Shown one piece after another: positions 1 to 8,426 of a stretch of DNA of 29,698 bases. Every line of letters starts with the position of its first letter. The first letter of the stretch is position 1. Below the pieces are notes generated by a model. That model was not told where the DNA came from and made no database searches. It saw only the letters and a program-made list of their open reading frames with translations. The stretch covers positions 1 through 29,698 of the forward strand of contig JBEBJI010000024.1 in the NCBI GenBank assembly GCA_040079935.1, read 5' to 3'. Source of the DNA: Methylotenera_A sp040079935 (lineage in GTDB: Bacteria; Pseudomonadota; Gammaproteobacteria; Burkholderiales; Methylophilaceae). Both the position numbers and the translations under genes were made by a program.

Positions 1-633
1 CCCAGTGTAGAGCTAGATGATTTAATTCAGGCAGGTATGATGGGTTTATTGGATGCTATTAATCGCTATGAAGACACGCATGGTGCACAGTTTGAGACTT
101 ATGCCGCACAAAGAATTCGCGGCTCTATGCTTGATGAACTACGCAATACGGATTGGCTGCCACGTAGCATGAGAAAGAATATGCGCGACGTAGAAACTGC
201 CATTAGCCAGCTAGAACAAGAGCTTGGAAAGGCCCCTACTGAAAAAGATGTCGCTAATAAACTCAAACTTTCGTTGGGCGACTACTACGATATGCTCGGT
301 GATTGTAGCGGTCATCAGCTAGTGTACTACGAAGACTTTCATGATGCTGATAGTAGTGAACATTTTCTCGACCGCTTTACCAATGATGATAGCGGAGATC
401 CCCTCAAAGGCTTGCTGACTGGTGACTTTCGCAATGCACTGATAGAGGCAATAGATATCTTGCCAGAACGTGAAAAAATATTGATGGGGCTTTACTATGA
501 ACAAGAACTTAACTTAAAAGAAATCGGCGTGGTGATGAACGTTTCAGAATCGCGCGTAAGCCAATTACATAGTCAAGCTGTCGCAAGATTGCGCGCTAGC
601 CTTAAAGAGAAAGCATGGACTGGAGCAGTTTAG
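1..633 (+). CDS. fliA: RNA polymerase sigma factor for flagellar genes, sigma-28 (5' end outside window)
   Basis: Sigma-28 directs RNA polymerase to late flagellar promoters. The reading frame is open from base 1 (PSVELDDLIQAGMMGLLDAI), so the gene starts before the window; 210 residues are visible of a usual length near 240. The visible part begins in region 2 (LIQAG, then AINRYE and FETYAAQRIRGSMLDELR, the core-binding and -10 recognition part). It continues through region 3 and ends in region 4, with a helix-turn-helix (LKEIGVVMNVSESRVSQLHSQA) for -35 recognition. The last 19 bases overlap motC, which suggests translational coupling. Its antagonist flgM lies in the same window, and matching promoters are found before flgM and flgK. 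Identity is certain from the region 2 and 4 motifs; only the N-terminus is missing. Confidence 0.97.
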   Translation, partial: PSVELDDLIQAGMMGLLDAINRYEDTHGAQFETYAAQRIRGSMLDELRNTDWLPRSMRKNMRDVETAISQLEQELGKAPTEKDVANKLKLSLGDYYDMLGDCSGHQLVYYEDFHDADSSEHFLDRFTNDDSGDPLKGLLTGDFRNALIEAIDILPEREKILMGLYYEQELNLKEIGVVMNVSESRVSQLHSQAVARLRASLKEKAWTGAV

Positions 634-1355
634 TCGGTATTGGCATTGCCCTGATAGGTATTTTATTCGGGCAAGCCATCGAGGGTGGGCATATCAGTTC
701 GTTGCTGCAGCCTGCGGCATTTGTAATTGTCCTGTGTGGCACTTTTGGTGCTGTCCTGTTGCAAACCAATGCAAAAAGCTTTATGGCTGGGGTTTTAATG
801 GTACGTCAAGTTTTTGCCACGCCAGTTGATGATAGACAAGCACTTGCCAAGCGAATCAATCTTTGGAGTAACTTTGCCCGCAAAGAAGGTATATTCATGT
901 TGGAATCTTTTCTAAAAAAAGAAAGCGAGCCTTTCATTCAAAAAGGATTGCGCCTGATGATAGATGGCACACCTCCCGATAAAATTAGAGAAATTTGCGC
1001 CATTGATATGCATTTTTATGAAGTACAGCAGCGTAATGCTGCTAAAGTTTGGACCGCTGCAGGCGGCTATGCCCCTACAATCGGCATACTGGGTGCGGTT
1101 CTTGGCTTAATTCATGTGATGGAAAATCTTTCTGACCCTAGCAGGCTGGGCGGCGGTATCGCAGTAGCCTTTGTTGCAACCATTTATGGTGTCGGTCTGG
1201 CTAACTTAGTATTTTTACCCATTGCAAATAAACTTAAAGAGCTGATACAACATGAAATGATGCGTCGCGAAATGCTACTCAATGCCTGGGTTTCCATTGC
1301 TAATGGAGATCACCCTAGAATTGTAGAAGAACGCCTGTACGCTTATTTGCGTTAA
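615..1355 (+). CDS. motC: Flagellar motor stator protein MotC (MotA/PomA family)
   Basis: This is the ion-channel stator subunit that works with MotD in the inner membrane to turn the rotor. At 246 residues it matches the usual MotC length and is shorter than enterobacterial MotA (about 295). Four membrane segments are visible at about 5-22, 34-51, 150-170 and 182-204. The cytoplasmic loop carries Arg89 and Glu97 (ARKEGIFMLE), matching the charged residues that contact FliG in MotA. Pro154 (APTIGILGAVLG) and Pro202 match the two functional prolines of the family. The start lies inside fliA, a 19-base overlap, and is supported by the family-like N-terminus MDWSSLVGIGIALIG. No separate promoter was seen, so it is probably co-transcribed with fliA. 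MotA is the alternative name; the position after fliA and before an OmpA-type partner favours MotC. Confidence 0.93.
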   Translation: MDWSSLVGIGIALIGILFGQAIEGGHISSLLQPAAFVIVLCGTFGAVLLQTNAKSFMAGVLMVRQVFATPVDDRQALAKRINLWSNFARKEGIFMLESFLKKESEPFIQKGLRLMIDGTPPDKIREICAIDMHFYEVQQRNAAKVWTAAGGYAPTIGILGAVLGLIHVMENLSDPSRLGGGIAVAFVATIYGVGLANLVFLPIANKLKELIQHEMMRREMLLNAWVSIANGDHPRIVEERLYAYLR

Positions 1356-1371
1356 TTAAAACATAGCCAAA

Positions 1372-2172
1372 ATGATTAGAAGAAAACCGATAGAAGAAGA
1401 TGAGGAGAATCCAGACCGCTGGCTGGTTTCCTACGCCGATTTTATTACACTTTTGTTTGCTTTTTTTGTGGTAATGTATGCCATTTCGTCAGTCAACCAG
1501 AGCAAATACAGCGATCTGACATCGTCTATGGGCACGGCATTTTCTGGCGTTAATCCTGCAGGTAGCATTAAAAATCACACTGGCGCCAACAACAAAATCA
1601 AAAGCCAGCAAGGTTCAATTGTCAAACCCCTGCCCTTATCGCATCTATATCAAGAAAAAATACGCCGTGAACGTGAAGCCATGACTAGCATGGGTGTTGA
1701 TTTGTCCAATACGCTCGCCCCACTCATTAGCGAAGGAAAGGTACGTGTATCGCAGAATAACCGCGGTGTTCGTATCGACATTCATGATAGTTTGCTATTT
1801 AGTCCTGGTTCAGCAGAATTAGCTGTTGCCGCATCTAATATCATGAACGAAATAGCCGCCGAATTAAAAGATAATCAGCGTCAAATTCAAGTGGAAGGTC
1901 ATACGGACGACACAGAAATTCATAACGCAACTTTTTACTCGAATTGGGAACTCTCTGCAGTTCGCGCTAGTAGCGTGGTGAGAATGTTAAATAGTGCTGG
2001 CATTAATGCTAATCGGCTTAGCGCGCTGGGATTTGGTTCTACGCAACCTATCAGTGAAAATGACACTTCGCTTGGACGAGCTAAAAACCGCCGCGTATCC
2101 ATTATGATTCTTTATGAATCACAAAATCAAGAAGACTCGGCTTTAGAAATCACACCACAAAAAAATCAATAG
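1372..2172 (+). CDS. motD: Flagellar motor stator protein MotD (MotB family, OmpA-like C-terminus)
   Basis: This is the partner of MotC; it anchors the stator to peptidoglycan and carries the ion-binding aspartate. The product has 266 residues. After a charged N-terminus there is one membrane helix (about 18-38, WLVSYADFITLLFAFFVVMY). Asp23 in it is the equivalent of the ion-binding Asp of MotB. A linker of about 90 residues follows. The OmpA-like peptidoglycan-binding domain spans about 132-248, with VEGHTDD, NWELSAVRAS and the final NRRVSI arginines, all expected for cell-wall binding. It starts 16 bases after motC. The gene ends 22 bases before the stop codon of the convergent GGDEF/EAL gene. 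No clear terminator hairpin was seen in that gap, only a short A-rich run. Confidence 0.93.
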   Translation: MIRRKPIEEDEENPDRWLVSYADFITLLFAFFVVMYAISSVNQSKYSDLTSSMGTAFSGVNPAGSIKNHTGANNKIKSQQGSIVKPLPLSHLYQEKIRREREAMTSMGVDLSNTLAPLISEGKVRVSQNNRGVRIDIHDSLLFSPGSAELAVAASNIMNEIAAELKDNQRQIQVEGHTDDTEIHNATFYSNWELSAVRASSVVRMLNSAGINANRLSALGFGSTQPISENDTSLGRAKNRRVSIMILYESQNQEDSALEITPQKNQ

Positions 2173-2194
2173 ACCAAAAAAAATTTAGGTAAGT

Positions 2195-5100
2195 TTAAAT
2201 GTGTTCAACATTAGGCTTAGAAGAATCTTTAGTTGTAATCTGCTTGAGCACTGCCTCAAATTGCTCAATCGGCACTGGCTTACTAAACAAATAGCCCTGA
2301 TAACGCTTACATCCATTGCTCAATAGTAGCGCACGCTGCTCTTCGGTTTCTACACCTTCGGCAATGACGTTCAAATAAAGACTTTGTGCCATAGCGATAA
2401 TAGTTCGCACAATGGATCTATCATGGCTATCTGTCACAATATCACGCACGAACGATTGGTCGATTTTAAGCTGAAAGAGAGGCAACCTTTTGAGATACTG
2501 TAGCGACGAGTAGCCAGTTCCAAAATCATCTAATGAGAACTGCACGCCTATCTCACCTAACGCTGTCATAGATACAACCGTATCTTCTATGTTGTCCAAT
2601 AATAGACTTTCTGTCAGTTCTAATTTAAGTTGCATAGGATCAATGGCGTGGCGCTCGACGGCAGCGCGAACTTGCTGCACAAAATCTGTTTGGCGGAACT
2701 GTTTAGCACTGACGTTTATAGATAGCGTAAGATCACGCGTTTGCGGATCTTTATGCCACTCTTTAATTTGAGCACAGGCGGTATCTAACACCCAATTTCC
2801 GATAGGTAATATCAGCCCCGTTTCCTCCGCTAAAGGAATGAACTGAGCAGGTGAAACGATACCGCGCTCTGGATGTATCCAGCGAATTAAAGCCTCTGCG
2901 CCCAGTGGATTGCCAAGATTATCTACCTGAATTTGGTAATATAGATGCAGTTGCTTATTTTCAAGTGCTTTACGTAATTCTCGCTCAATCGCTACTCGAG
3001 CGGTTATGCTTATCTGCATCTGTGGATTGAAAAAACGCATGGTATTACGGCCAGCTTTCTTAGCCTGATACATAGCAATATCAGCTTGTTTTAACAATTC
3101 CTCAATTGTGGCGCCATGCCCATCAAACACTGTAATGCCTATGCTAGGCGTAATGAGATGTTCATGTATATCAAGCTCAAATGGCTGATTAAGTGACGCT
3201 AGAATTTTATTGGCGATGATTTCAGTTTGTGCTGCTGCCTCAAAGCCTTGATCACTTAGATCTTCCAGCACAACTACGTATTCATCGCCACCCAAGCGGG
3301 CAACTGTGTCACCTTCGCGCACACATGTTGTCAATCGCACCGCAACTTGCTGCAATAACAAATCGCCAATATCATGACCAAGCGAATCATTGAGGACCTT
3401 AAAATGATCAAGATCTAAAAATAGCACGGCGCCTTGCCTACCACTCCGCGCACAGGCAGCCAACGCATGTTTAAGTCTATCCATCAGCAAGCGTCTATTG
3501 GGCAAATGTGTGAGGGAGTCAAAGAACGCGAGTTGCTGAATCTCTTCTGTTGCAGCCTTTATCTGACTAATATCCGTATTTGAAGCCACATAATTGGTAA
3601 TCACACCAAGGTCATTTTTAACTGTAGAAATAGTAAGATGTTCAGGATACACCTCGCCGCTTTTGCGTCGGTTCCAAACTTCGCCTGACCATCGACCTGT
3701 TGTATTAATACTCTCCCATATTGCGGCATAAAAAGTTGCATCATGTCGACCTGAACTCAATATGCTTGGATTTTTACCGATAAGTTCGTCATTGGTATAG
3801 CCAGTAATATCAGTAAACGCTTTGTTGACCTTTAGAATTCGGTTGTCTAAGTCAGTAATCATCAAACCATCTTGCGATTCAAATGCAGTAGCGGCAATGC
3901 GCAAATCCATTTCAGATTTTTTAACCAAGGTGACATCTTCAAGCGTAACACGAAGCATTGATTGCTCATCTTCATCGCCCATGCGTATGCAGTTGAGGTT
4001 AGCATAAAAACTAATTCCATTGTGCAAAGTAAATTTCATGTCGAAGCTAAGCTCTTCACTGGCTTCTAAATCGACAATGTTGTGAAATAGTCGCCCCCAA
4101 CGTGGTTTTTCTTCTTCATCAATAAATTTCGTAATGCGCTGATTAATAATATGCTTACGATCCAACCCCAGCATCGCCGATGCGCGCCAATTAAGCTGGG
4201 TAATCAAGCCGTGTTTGCTGATAGTCAGGTAGCCAATAGGTGCAAATTCATATAAATCTTTAAAACGATCATGCGATTCTGCCAGCTCTGCCTGCGCCTG
4301 CACCAGCTTATCTTGTGCAAGCAGGCGTTCTGCCTCACGCTCAAAATTATCAAGCGCAAAGCTAATATTTGTGGCCATATCGTTCAGCAGATTGCGTATT
4401 TCTTCGTCGAAGGCCTCTTTCTCGGTTGAATATATGGTGAATGCGCCAATTGCATCTCCGCTACAGTAAAGTGGCAGTGATGCACACGAGCCCCAACCAG
4501 ACGCAATGCCACGGTCATGCCAAGCCAAAGTGCGAGGGTCATTGATAAAATCTTGACACCAATATGGTGTATTTTCACGAATTGAGGTACCTACTGGGCC
4601 CTGACCATATGGAATGTCCGCATCAACAGATACATTGATATCATTTAAATAGTCGCAGTCATCTCCATATGCTGCTACTTGTTTAATCTGTTTACTCGGT
4701 ACATCTACTAAACCAATCCATGCCATTCTTAAACCGCCAAAAATTACGGTATCGCGACAAACCTGTGCAAACAACTCTTCTTTGCTTGTGCAATGTACAA
4801 TTGCCAGGTTGCACTGACTAAGTGCTTCATACAGGTTTGAGAGACGTTTAATTTTTAACTCTGATTGTTTGCTTTCAGTAATATCAGTCTGTGTGCCAAT
4901 CATACGCAAGGGCTTGTCAGCCTCGTCGCGACTTACCAACATGCCTCGACTCAACATCCATTTATATTGTCCGCCTTTGCACTGCAGACGATATTCCACC
5001 ACATAAGAGTCTGTCTTGCCTTCTAAATAAGCTTGCCCTGAATCTAAAACGTTCGACCTGTCATCAGGATGAATGCGCGATATCCATTCTTGACGGTTAG

Positions 5101-8098
5101 CCATGAGTTCATCTTCTTCATATCCCAACATTTCTTTCCAGCGCTTAGAGTAGTTGGCCTCTTGCGTTTGCACATTCACGTCCCAAACGCCATCACCAGA
5201 ACCTTCAACCGCAAATTTCCAGCGATACTCACTATCAACTAATGCTTGTTCCGTTTTCTTGCGCTCTGTAATATCGCTCACTGTGCCAATCATCCGCAAT
5301 GGCGCACCGTCTTCACTTCTGCTTACCACCGCGCCACGGTCAAGCACCCATTTATAGCTGCCATCTTTGCAGCGACTACGATACTCGCTGACAAAGCTTG
5401 TGGATTTTCCATCGAGACATGCTTGTGCTACTGCAAGAGTAGCTTCTAAATCTTCAGGATGGATGCGGCTTTCCCACTCATCGTAACTATCTGTAATCTC
5501 ACCTTCTGAATAACCCAAAATTTTCTTCCACGCTTTAGAGTAATGCATAGTATGGCTAACTTCATCGCAATCCCAAACTGCATCGCCAGCGCCTTCTAAA
5601 GCGTATTGCCAACGGGCTTCACTCCCAGCCAACTCTTTTTCAATGCGTTTTTGTTCAGTAATATCAGTAATAAAACCATGCCAAAGCACAGCACCGTTTT
5701 CTTGTAATTCTGGTGAAGAATTACCAAATAACCACCGCTCTGTGCCGTCTTCATATTTCACCCTAAACTCTTCGTTCCATAGCGTTAAATCTTTTGCCGA
5801 TATCTGTATAGAAATCAATATATCGTCATAATCGTCTGGATGGATACGCGCAAACACTATCGATGCGTCTTCACACACTTCTTCAGGGCTGACTCGAAAG
5901 ATATAATTAATTGCTTCACTAGCATAAGGGAAACATGAACTGCCATCTTTACGCAAAAGAAACTGGTAGACGATTCCAGGCACATTGCTGGCAATTTTCT
6001 GGATTCGCTGCAGCGCTTCCATTCTCGCCTCTTCAAGTAACTTACGCTCGGTAATATCCTCATCAACTCCCAGCACCCCAATAATTTCATTATTATGGTT
6101 TCTTAAAGGTACTTTGGACGATTTCGCCCATGTAATCTCGCCACTCGGTCGAACCAACATGTGCTCGTAGTTAAGCTTAGCAATGCCTGATTCAATAATC
6201 TCCTGATCTTCCCGTTGAAATTTCTCAGCACTGTCTTTCCATAGTAAATCCGTATCAAATTTACCCACCAAATCCTCACTACTATTAAGTAGTGCATCTT
6301 TCGCAAATGCTAAATTACCGCCCATGTAACGTGAGTTAGTGTCTTTCCAAAAAATCTGCAGAGGCGCTACATCAATAATCGTTTTCAGAAAATTGCTTGA
6401 AGCTTCATTTTCTGCCTCGGCCTTTTTTACTTGGGTGATGTCGATGCCAACAACAAAAAGTCCTATTACGTGTTGGTTTACATCTCTATTCGGAATTAAA
6501 TGCACCAAGCCAGTAAAACTAACACCAGATGGCGTTTTTGCTACTCTTTCATAACTACAGCGCTCTCCCGCCAAGGCACGCTGTACATAAGGCTCTGCCT
6601 GCTTAAACATTGCTTCACCTTGCAGTTCTAGCATGGTTCGTCCAATTATCCATGTAGGCGATTTGCCAAACACTAATTCATAATTTTTGTTGACGAATTC
6701 ATAGCGCAAATCTCTATTTACTCGCGCCACTGTAGCTGGCATGTTATCCATCAGCAGTTGTAATTCACGCTCACTTTCTTTTAACAGATCTAACGCAACA
6801 TCAAAGCCTTGCGAAGCTAAGTTAATATCATCATCTGTTTGTGGTTTGATAGTAAGGCTTGCGTTACCCTGATTAAGCAAAGATAAGCTAGTTAGCGGCA
6901 CAAAACCGACGGGTGCTTGTCTATATACTTTACGCGCCAAGGTGCGAAAACGGCTAAAGATAATATCTTCTATGGCTTTACGGATTAAGAAGCCGATAAA
7001 CAGACCAATCAAAACTACCGCAATACCCAAAGTGATAAACAAATTATTTAATGAGACTAAAATCGCATTCACTGGCACAAGCCTGTAATAACGCCAATTC
7101 ATAGGCTTGACCATTGTGCTTATTGCCAAGTAATTTCTACCCTTGATGCTCACCTGCTGCTCAGAAACTTGTGCGCCACCTCCAAGCTTTTGTTTAAACA
7201 ACTTTTCGAGTAACGGTGCTTGGCTGAAATCTGGCTTAAACTTATCTGGATTCACTTCTAGTGCTTGCTGCCATGGCCCTGCCTGTAAGTAATGCCCATG
7301 TTCATCAAGCAGAAAAAATAGTTCACCACGATAGCGCTGAGTTTTTTTAAACAAAACAGCAAATAAATTCTGTAAGAACATATCTTGCCCGATATTACCT
7401 ATCCAAACACCATTTACATCCACCGGCTTCACTGCACTAATCATCCAAGTTTTGGGCACTGGGTCGTAAGTCGATTCTGTCCAGCGCATCTCACGGTTAG
7501 GGTTGGTTGCTGGGTCGCCAAGTGTCATCCATGCAGTTTTTGTGTAATCTGTATCTGCAGGCATTTGTAAAATAAAATCTGGCGTCAAACTATCAGAGAT
7601 AACTTCGGCTTTATCGTGGGTGATTAACCACAGATTATTGAAATATGAGTTAAGACCAAATGCTGCAGAATCTATTATTTTTTTGCTACGGAGAAGTATG
7701 CTTTTTTGTTTTGCATCTAACTTTGCATCTGGCGGTAAAAAAACACCTGTTTGCCTTCCAGAATCATTTGCCTCTGGTTTACTGCGCCATGCGCCATCGT
7801 CATTGCGTTGCATCATGTCGTCGAATAACTTCACCCCAGTACTCTCTGGCAGAGCCGCGAGGTCTTTTTCCAACAGTTGAGATAAGAAATTTAGCCTAGC
7901 CTCTTCTTGTACAATCGGCTTAAATACATTTGAGATGTTAATGTCTGTATCGGCCTGCAATACCTTGGCCTCTTTATCCAACAATTTATCTTTGTAATAG
8001 TAATATAGGCCTACCGTAGCAGGTATCGTCACCAATGCTACGCTGCTTAAAACAATAAATATAAGTTTGCGGCTTAAACCCATAATGAATTGCCGCAA
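2195..8098 (-). CDS. Giant membrane sensor with seven PAS domains, GAF, GGDEF and EAL: c-di-GMP cyclase/phosphodiesterase
   Basis: The 1967-residue product probably makes and/or breaks c-di-GMP in response to several signals. In order: membrane helix about 12-34; periplasmic Cache-like sensor about 40-345; second helix about 347-372; PAS domains at about 445-555, 568-683, 703-815, 825-947, 955-1075, 1275-1392 and 1400-1512, with a GAF domain at 1095-1250 between the fifth and sixth; GGDEF 1523-1690; EAL 1705-1945. The cyclase signature is GGDEY (1603-1607), with a product-inhibition RxxD site (Arg1594-Asp1597) exactly five residues before it. The EAL domain keeps EAL (1735), ELTES, DDFGTGYSSL (from 1857), AEGVE and the QGYLFSKP tail, so phosphodiesterase activity is likely. 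The longest frame opens at a TTG (8098); an ATG five codons later (8083, MGLSRKLIF) may be the real start, and neither has a good ribosome site. It resembles MorA of Pseudomonas in design (inference). Exact PAS boundaries are approximate. Confidence 0.93.
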   Translation of the reverse strand: MRQFIMGLSRKLIFIVLSSVALVTIPATVGLYYYYKDKLLDKEAKVLQADTDINISNVFKPIVQEEARLNFLSQLLEKDLAALPESTGVKLFDDMMQRNDDGAWRSKPEANDSGRQTGVFLPPDAKLDAKQKSILLRSKKIIDSAAFGLNSYFNNLWLITHDKAEVISDSLTPDFILQMPADTDYTKTAWMTLGDPATNPNREMRWTESTYDPVPKTWMISAVKPVDVNGVWIGNIGQDMFLQNLFAVLFKKTQRYRGELFFLLDEHGHYLQAGPWQQALEVNPDKFKPDFSQAPLLEKLFKQKLGGGAQVSEQQVSIKGRNYLAISTMVKPMNWRYYRLVPVNAILVSLNNLFITLGIAVVLIGLFIGFLIRKAIEDIIFSRFRTLARKVYRQAPVGFVPLTSLSLLNQGNASLTIKPQTDDDINLASQGFDVALDLLKESERELQLLMDNMPATVARVNRDLRYEFVNKNYELVFGKSPTWIIGRTMLELQGEAMFKQAEPYVQRALAGERCSYERVAKTPSGVSFTGLVHLIPNRDVNQHVIGLFVVGIDITQVKKAEAENEASSNFLKTIIDVAPLQIFWKDTNSRYMGGNLAFAKDALLNSSEDLVGKFDTDLLWKDSAEKFQREDQEIIESGIAKLNYEHMLVRPSGEITWAKSSKVPLRNHNNEIIGVLGVDEDITERKLLEEARMEALQRIQKIASNVPGIVYQFLLRKDGSSCFPYASEAINYIFRVSPEEVCEDASIVFARIHPDDYDDILISIQISAKDLTLWNEEFRVKYEDGTERWLFGNSSPELQENGAVLWHGFITDITEQKRIEKELAGSEARWQYALEGAGDAVWDCDEVSHTMHYSKAWKKILGYSEGEITDSYDEWESRIHPEDLEATLAVAQACLDGKSTSFVSEYRSRCKDGSYKWVLDRGAVVSRSEDGAPLRMIGTVSDITERKKTEQALVDSEYRWKFAVEGSGDGVWDVNVQTQEANYSKRWKEMLGYEEDELMANRQEWISRIHPDDRSNVLDSGQAYLEGKTDSYVVEYRLQCKGGQYKWMLSRGMLVSRDEADKPLRMIGTQTDITESKQSELKIKRLSNLYEALSQCNLAIVHCTSKEELFAQVCRDTVIFGGLRMAWIGLVDVPSKQIKQVAAYGDDCDYLNDINVSVDADIPYGQGPVGTSIRENTPYWCQDFINDPRTLAWHDRGIASGWGSCASLPLYCSGDAIGAFTIYSTEKEAFDEEIRNLLNDMATNISFALDNFEREAERLLAQDKLVQAQAELAESHDRFKDLYEFAPIGYLTISKHGLITQLNWRASAMLGLDRKHIINQRITKFIDEEEKPRWGRLFHNIVDLEASEELSFDMKFTLHNGISFYANLNCIRMGDEDEQSMLRVTLEDVTLVKKSEMDLRIAATAFESQDGLMITDLDNRILKVNKAFTDITGYTNDELIGKNPSILSSGRHDATFYAAIWESINTTGRWSGEVWNRRKSGEVYPEHLTISTVKNDLGVITNYVASNTDISQIKAATEEIQQLAFFDSLTHLPNRRLLMDRLKHALAACARSGRQGAVLFLDLDHFKVLNDSLGHDIGDLLLQQVAVRLTTCVREGDTVARLGGDEYVVVLEDLSDQGFEAAAQTEIIANKILASLNQPFELDIHEHLITPSIGITVFDGHGATIEELLKQADIAMYQAKKAGRNTMRFFNPQMQISITARVAIERELRKALENKQLHLYYQIQVDNLGNPLGAEALIRWIHPERGIVSPAQFIPLAEETGLILPIGNWVLDTACAQIKEWHKDPQTRDLTLSINVSAKQFRQTDFVQQVRAAVERHAIDPMQLKLELTESLLLDNIEDTVVSMTALGEIGVQFSLDDFGTGYSSLQYLKRLPLFQLKIDQSFVRDIVTDSHDRSIVRTIIAMAQSLYLNVIAEGVETEEQRALLLSNGCKRYQGYLFSKPVPIEQFEAVLKQITTKDSSKPNVEHI

Positions 8099-8248
8099 AC
8101 AATAAAAAAAGTGGATTTATGCCGGATATGGCAACAAGTTACTGAGCTAGCTTTTATCACAGATGATGTCACATTTACGCCTAAACTTTATCTCGCAAAG
8201 TGGATTTGCAAATTTCTGCACACACTATGCTTATAGTTGTTTTTTATT

Positions 8249-8280
8249 TTTGTAAAACTTACCTCCCTTGTCGTTACAAA
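8249..8280 (-). promoter_or_regulatory. Stem-loop with a GGA-containing loop, possible CsrA/RsmA site
   Basis: On the minus strand the arms TTTGTAA and TTACAAA pair perfectly (7 bp) around an 18-base loop holding ACAAGGGAGGT. The loop has the GGA core and the ACAAGG run typical of CsrA-binding RNA. It also resembles a strong Shine-Dalgarno sequence, but no start codon follows at a usable distance. The element lies about 150 bases before the start of the c-di-GMP gene. A regulatory role is inference; the pairing is directly visible. Confidence 0.35.
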
Positions 8281-8284
8281 TCAC

Positions 8285-8311
8285 AGGCGATGGCAATATG
8301 TACCTTCGCCT
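8285..8311. repeat. Inverted repeat AGGCGA...TCGCCT in the leader
   Basis: The arms AGGCGA (8285-8290) and TCGCCT (8306-8311) are perfect reverse complements. After one T-T mismatch, a further GG/CC pair leaves a 9-base loop. It sits four bases from the 8249-8280 stem, so both could form side by side in one leader RNA. No U-run follows on either strand, so it does not look like an intrinsic terminator. Confidence 0.4.
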
Positions 8312-8361
8312 CTAACCGATAAGCTAGAAAACACGACTATTCTTATTTATTGTTAGAGTGT

Positions 8362-8416
8362 TAAGGCTCATCTTGCTTACTTTACAGTAAGAAGTCAATA
8401 CAAAAAATTGAGCTTA
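8362..8416 (-). repeat. Two-part stem-loop downstream of flgN
   Basis: The outer arms TAAGgCTCA (8362-8370) and TGAGCTTA (8409-8416) pair with a single bulged G. Inside, CTTACT (8376-8381) pairs with AGTAAG (8386-8391) around a TTAC loop, and CTT/AAG extends this stem past one bulge. It begins about ten bases after the flgN stop on the minus strand, where a transcript-end structure would be expected, but there is no U-tract. It could be an mRNA 3' end, a processing structure, or the first part of the next gene's leader. Confidence 0.4.
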
Positions 8417-8426
8417 TTTAAAACAA

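Larger units (their letters stand above)
8099..8426 (-). other. 328-bp gene-free leader of the GGDEF/EAL gene, with several inverted repeats
   Basis: This gap separates the flgN stop from the start of the large c-di-GMP gene; both are on the minus strand. I see no convincing open reading frame in it. It holds three stem-loop candidates (8362-8416, 8285-8311, 8249-8280), a short inverted repeat GCAAA-N5-TTTGC (8195-8209), and an 11-base direct repeat AAAGTGGATTT at 8108-8118 and 8197-8207. No promoter stands out. A TTGACT at the minus-strand position just inside the first stem has a poor partner -10. It probably carries the promoter and 5' leader of the downstream gene. Confidence 0.6.

Noticed and set aside
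4384..4578. A 64-codon frame on the minus strand inside the large sensor gene
   Set aside because: It lies in another frame of a clearly coding region and shows no independent features; the same applies to the many other short frames opposite or within the flagellar genes.
8183..8190. TAAAGTTT on the minus strand ahead of the GGDEF/EAL gene
   Set aside because: The expected -10 position reads TGACATCA, a poor match to GCCGATAA, so a sigma-28 promoter for this gene is not supported.
8297..8323. ACCGATAA on the plus strand, 7 of 8 to the sigma-28 -10 element
   Set aside because: The sequence 11 bases upstream (ATATGTAC) does not resemble TAAAGTTT, and no plus-strand gene or clear small RNA follows before flgN's 3' end.
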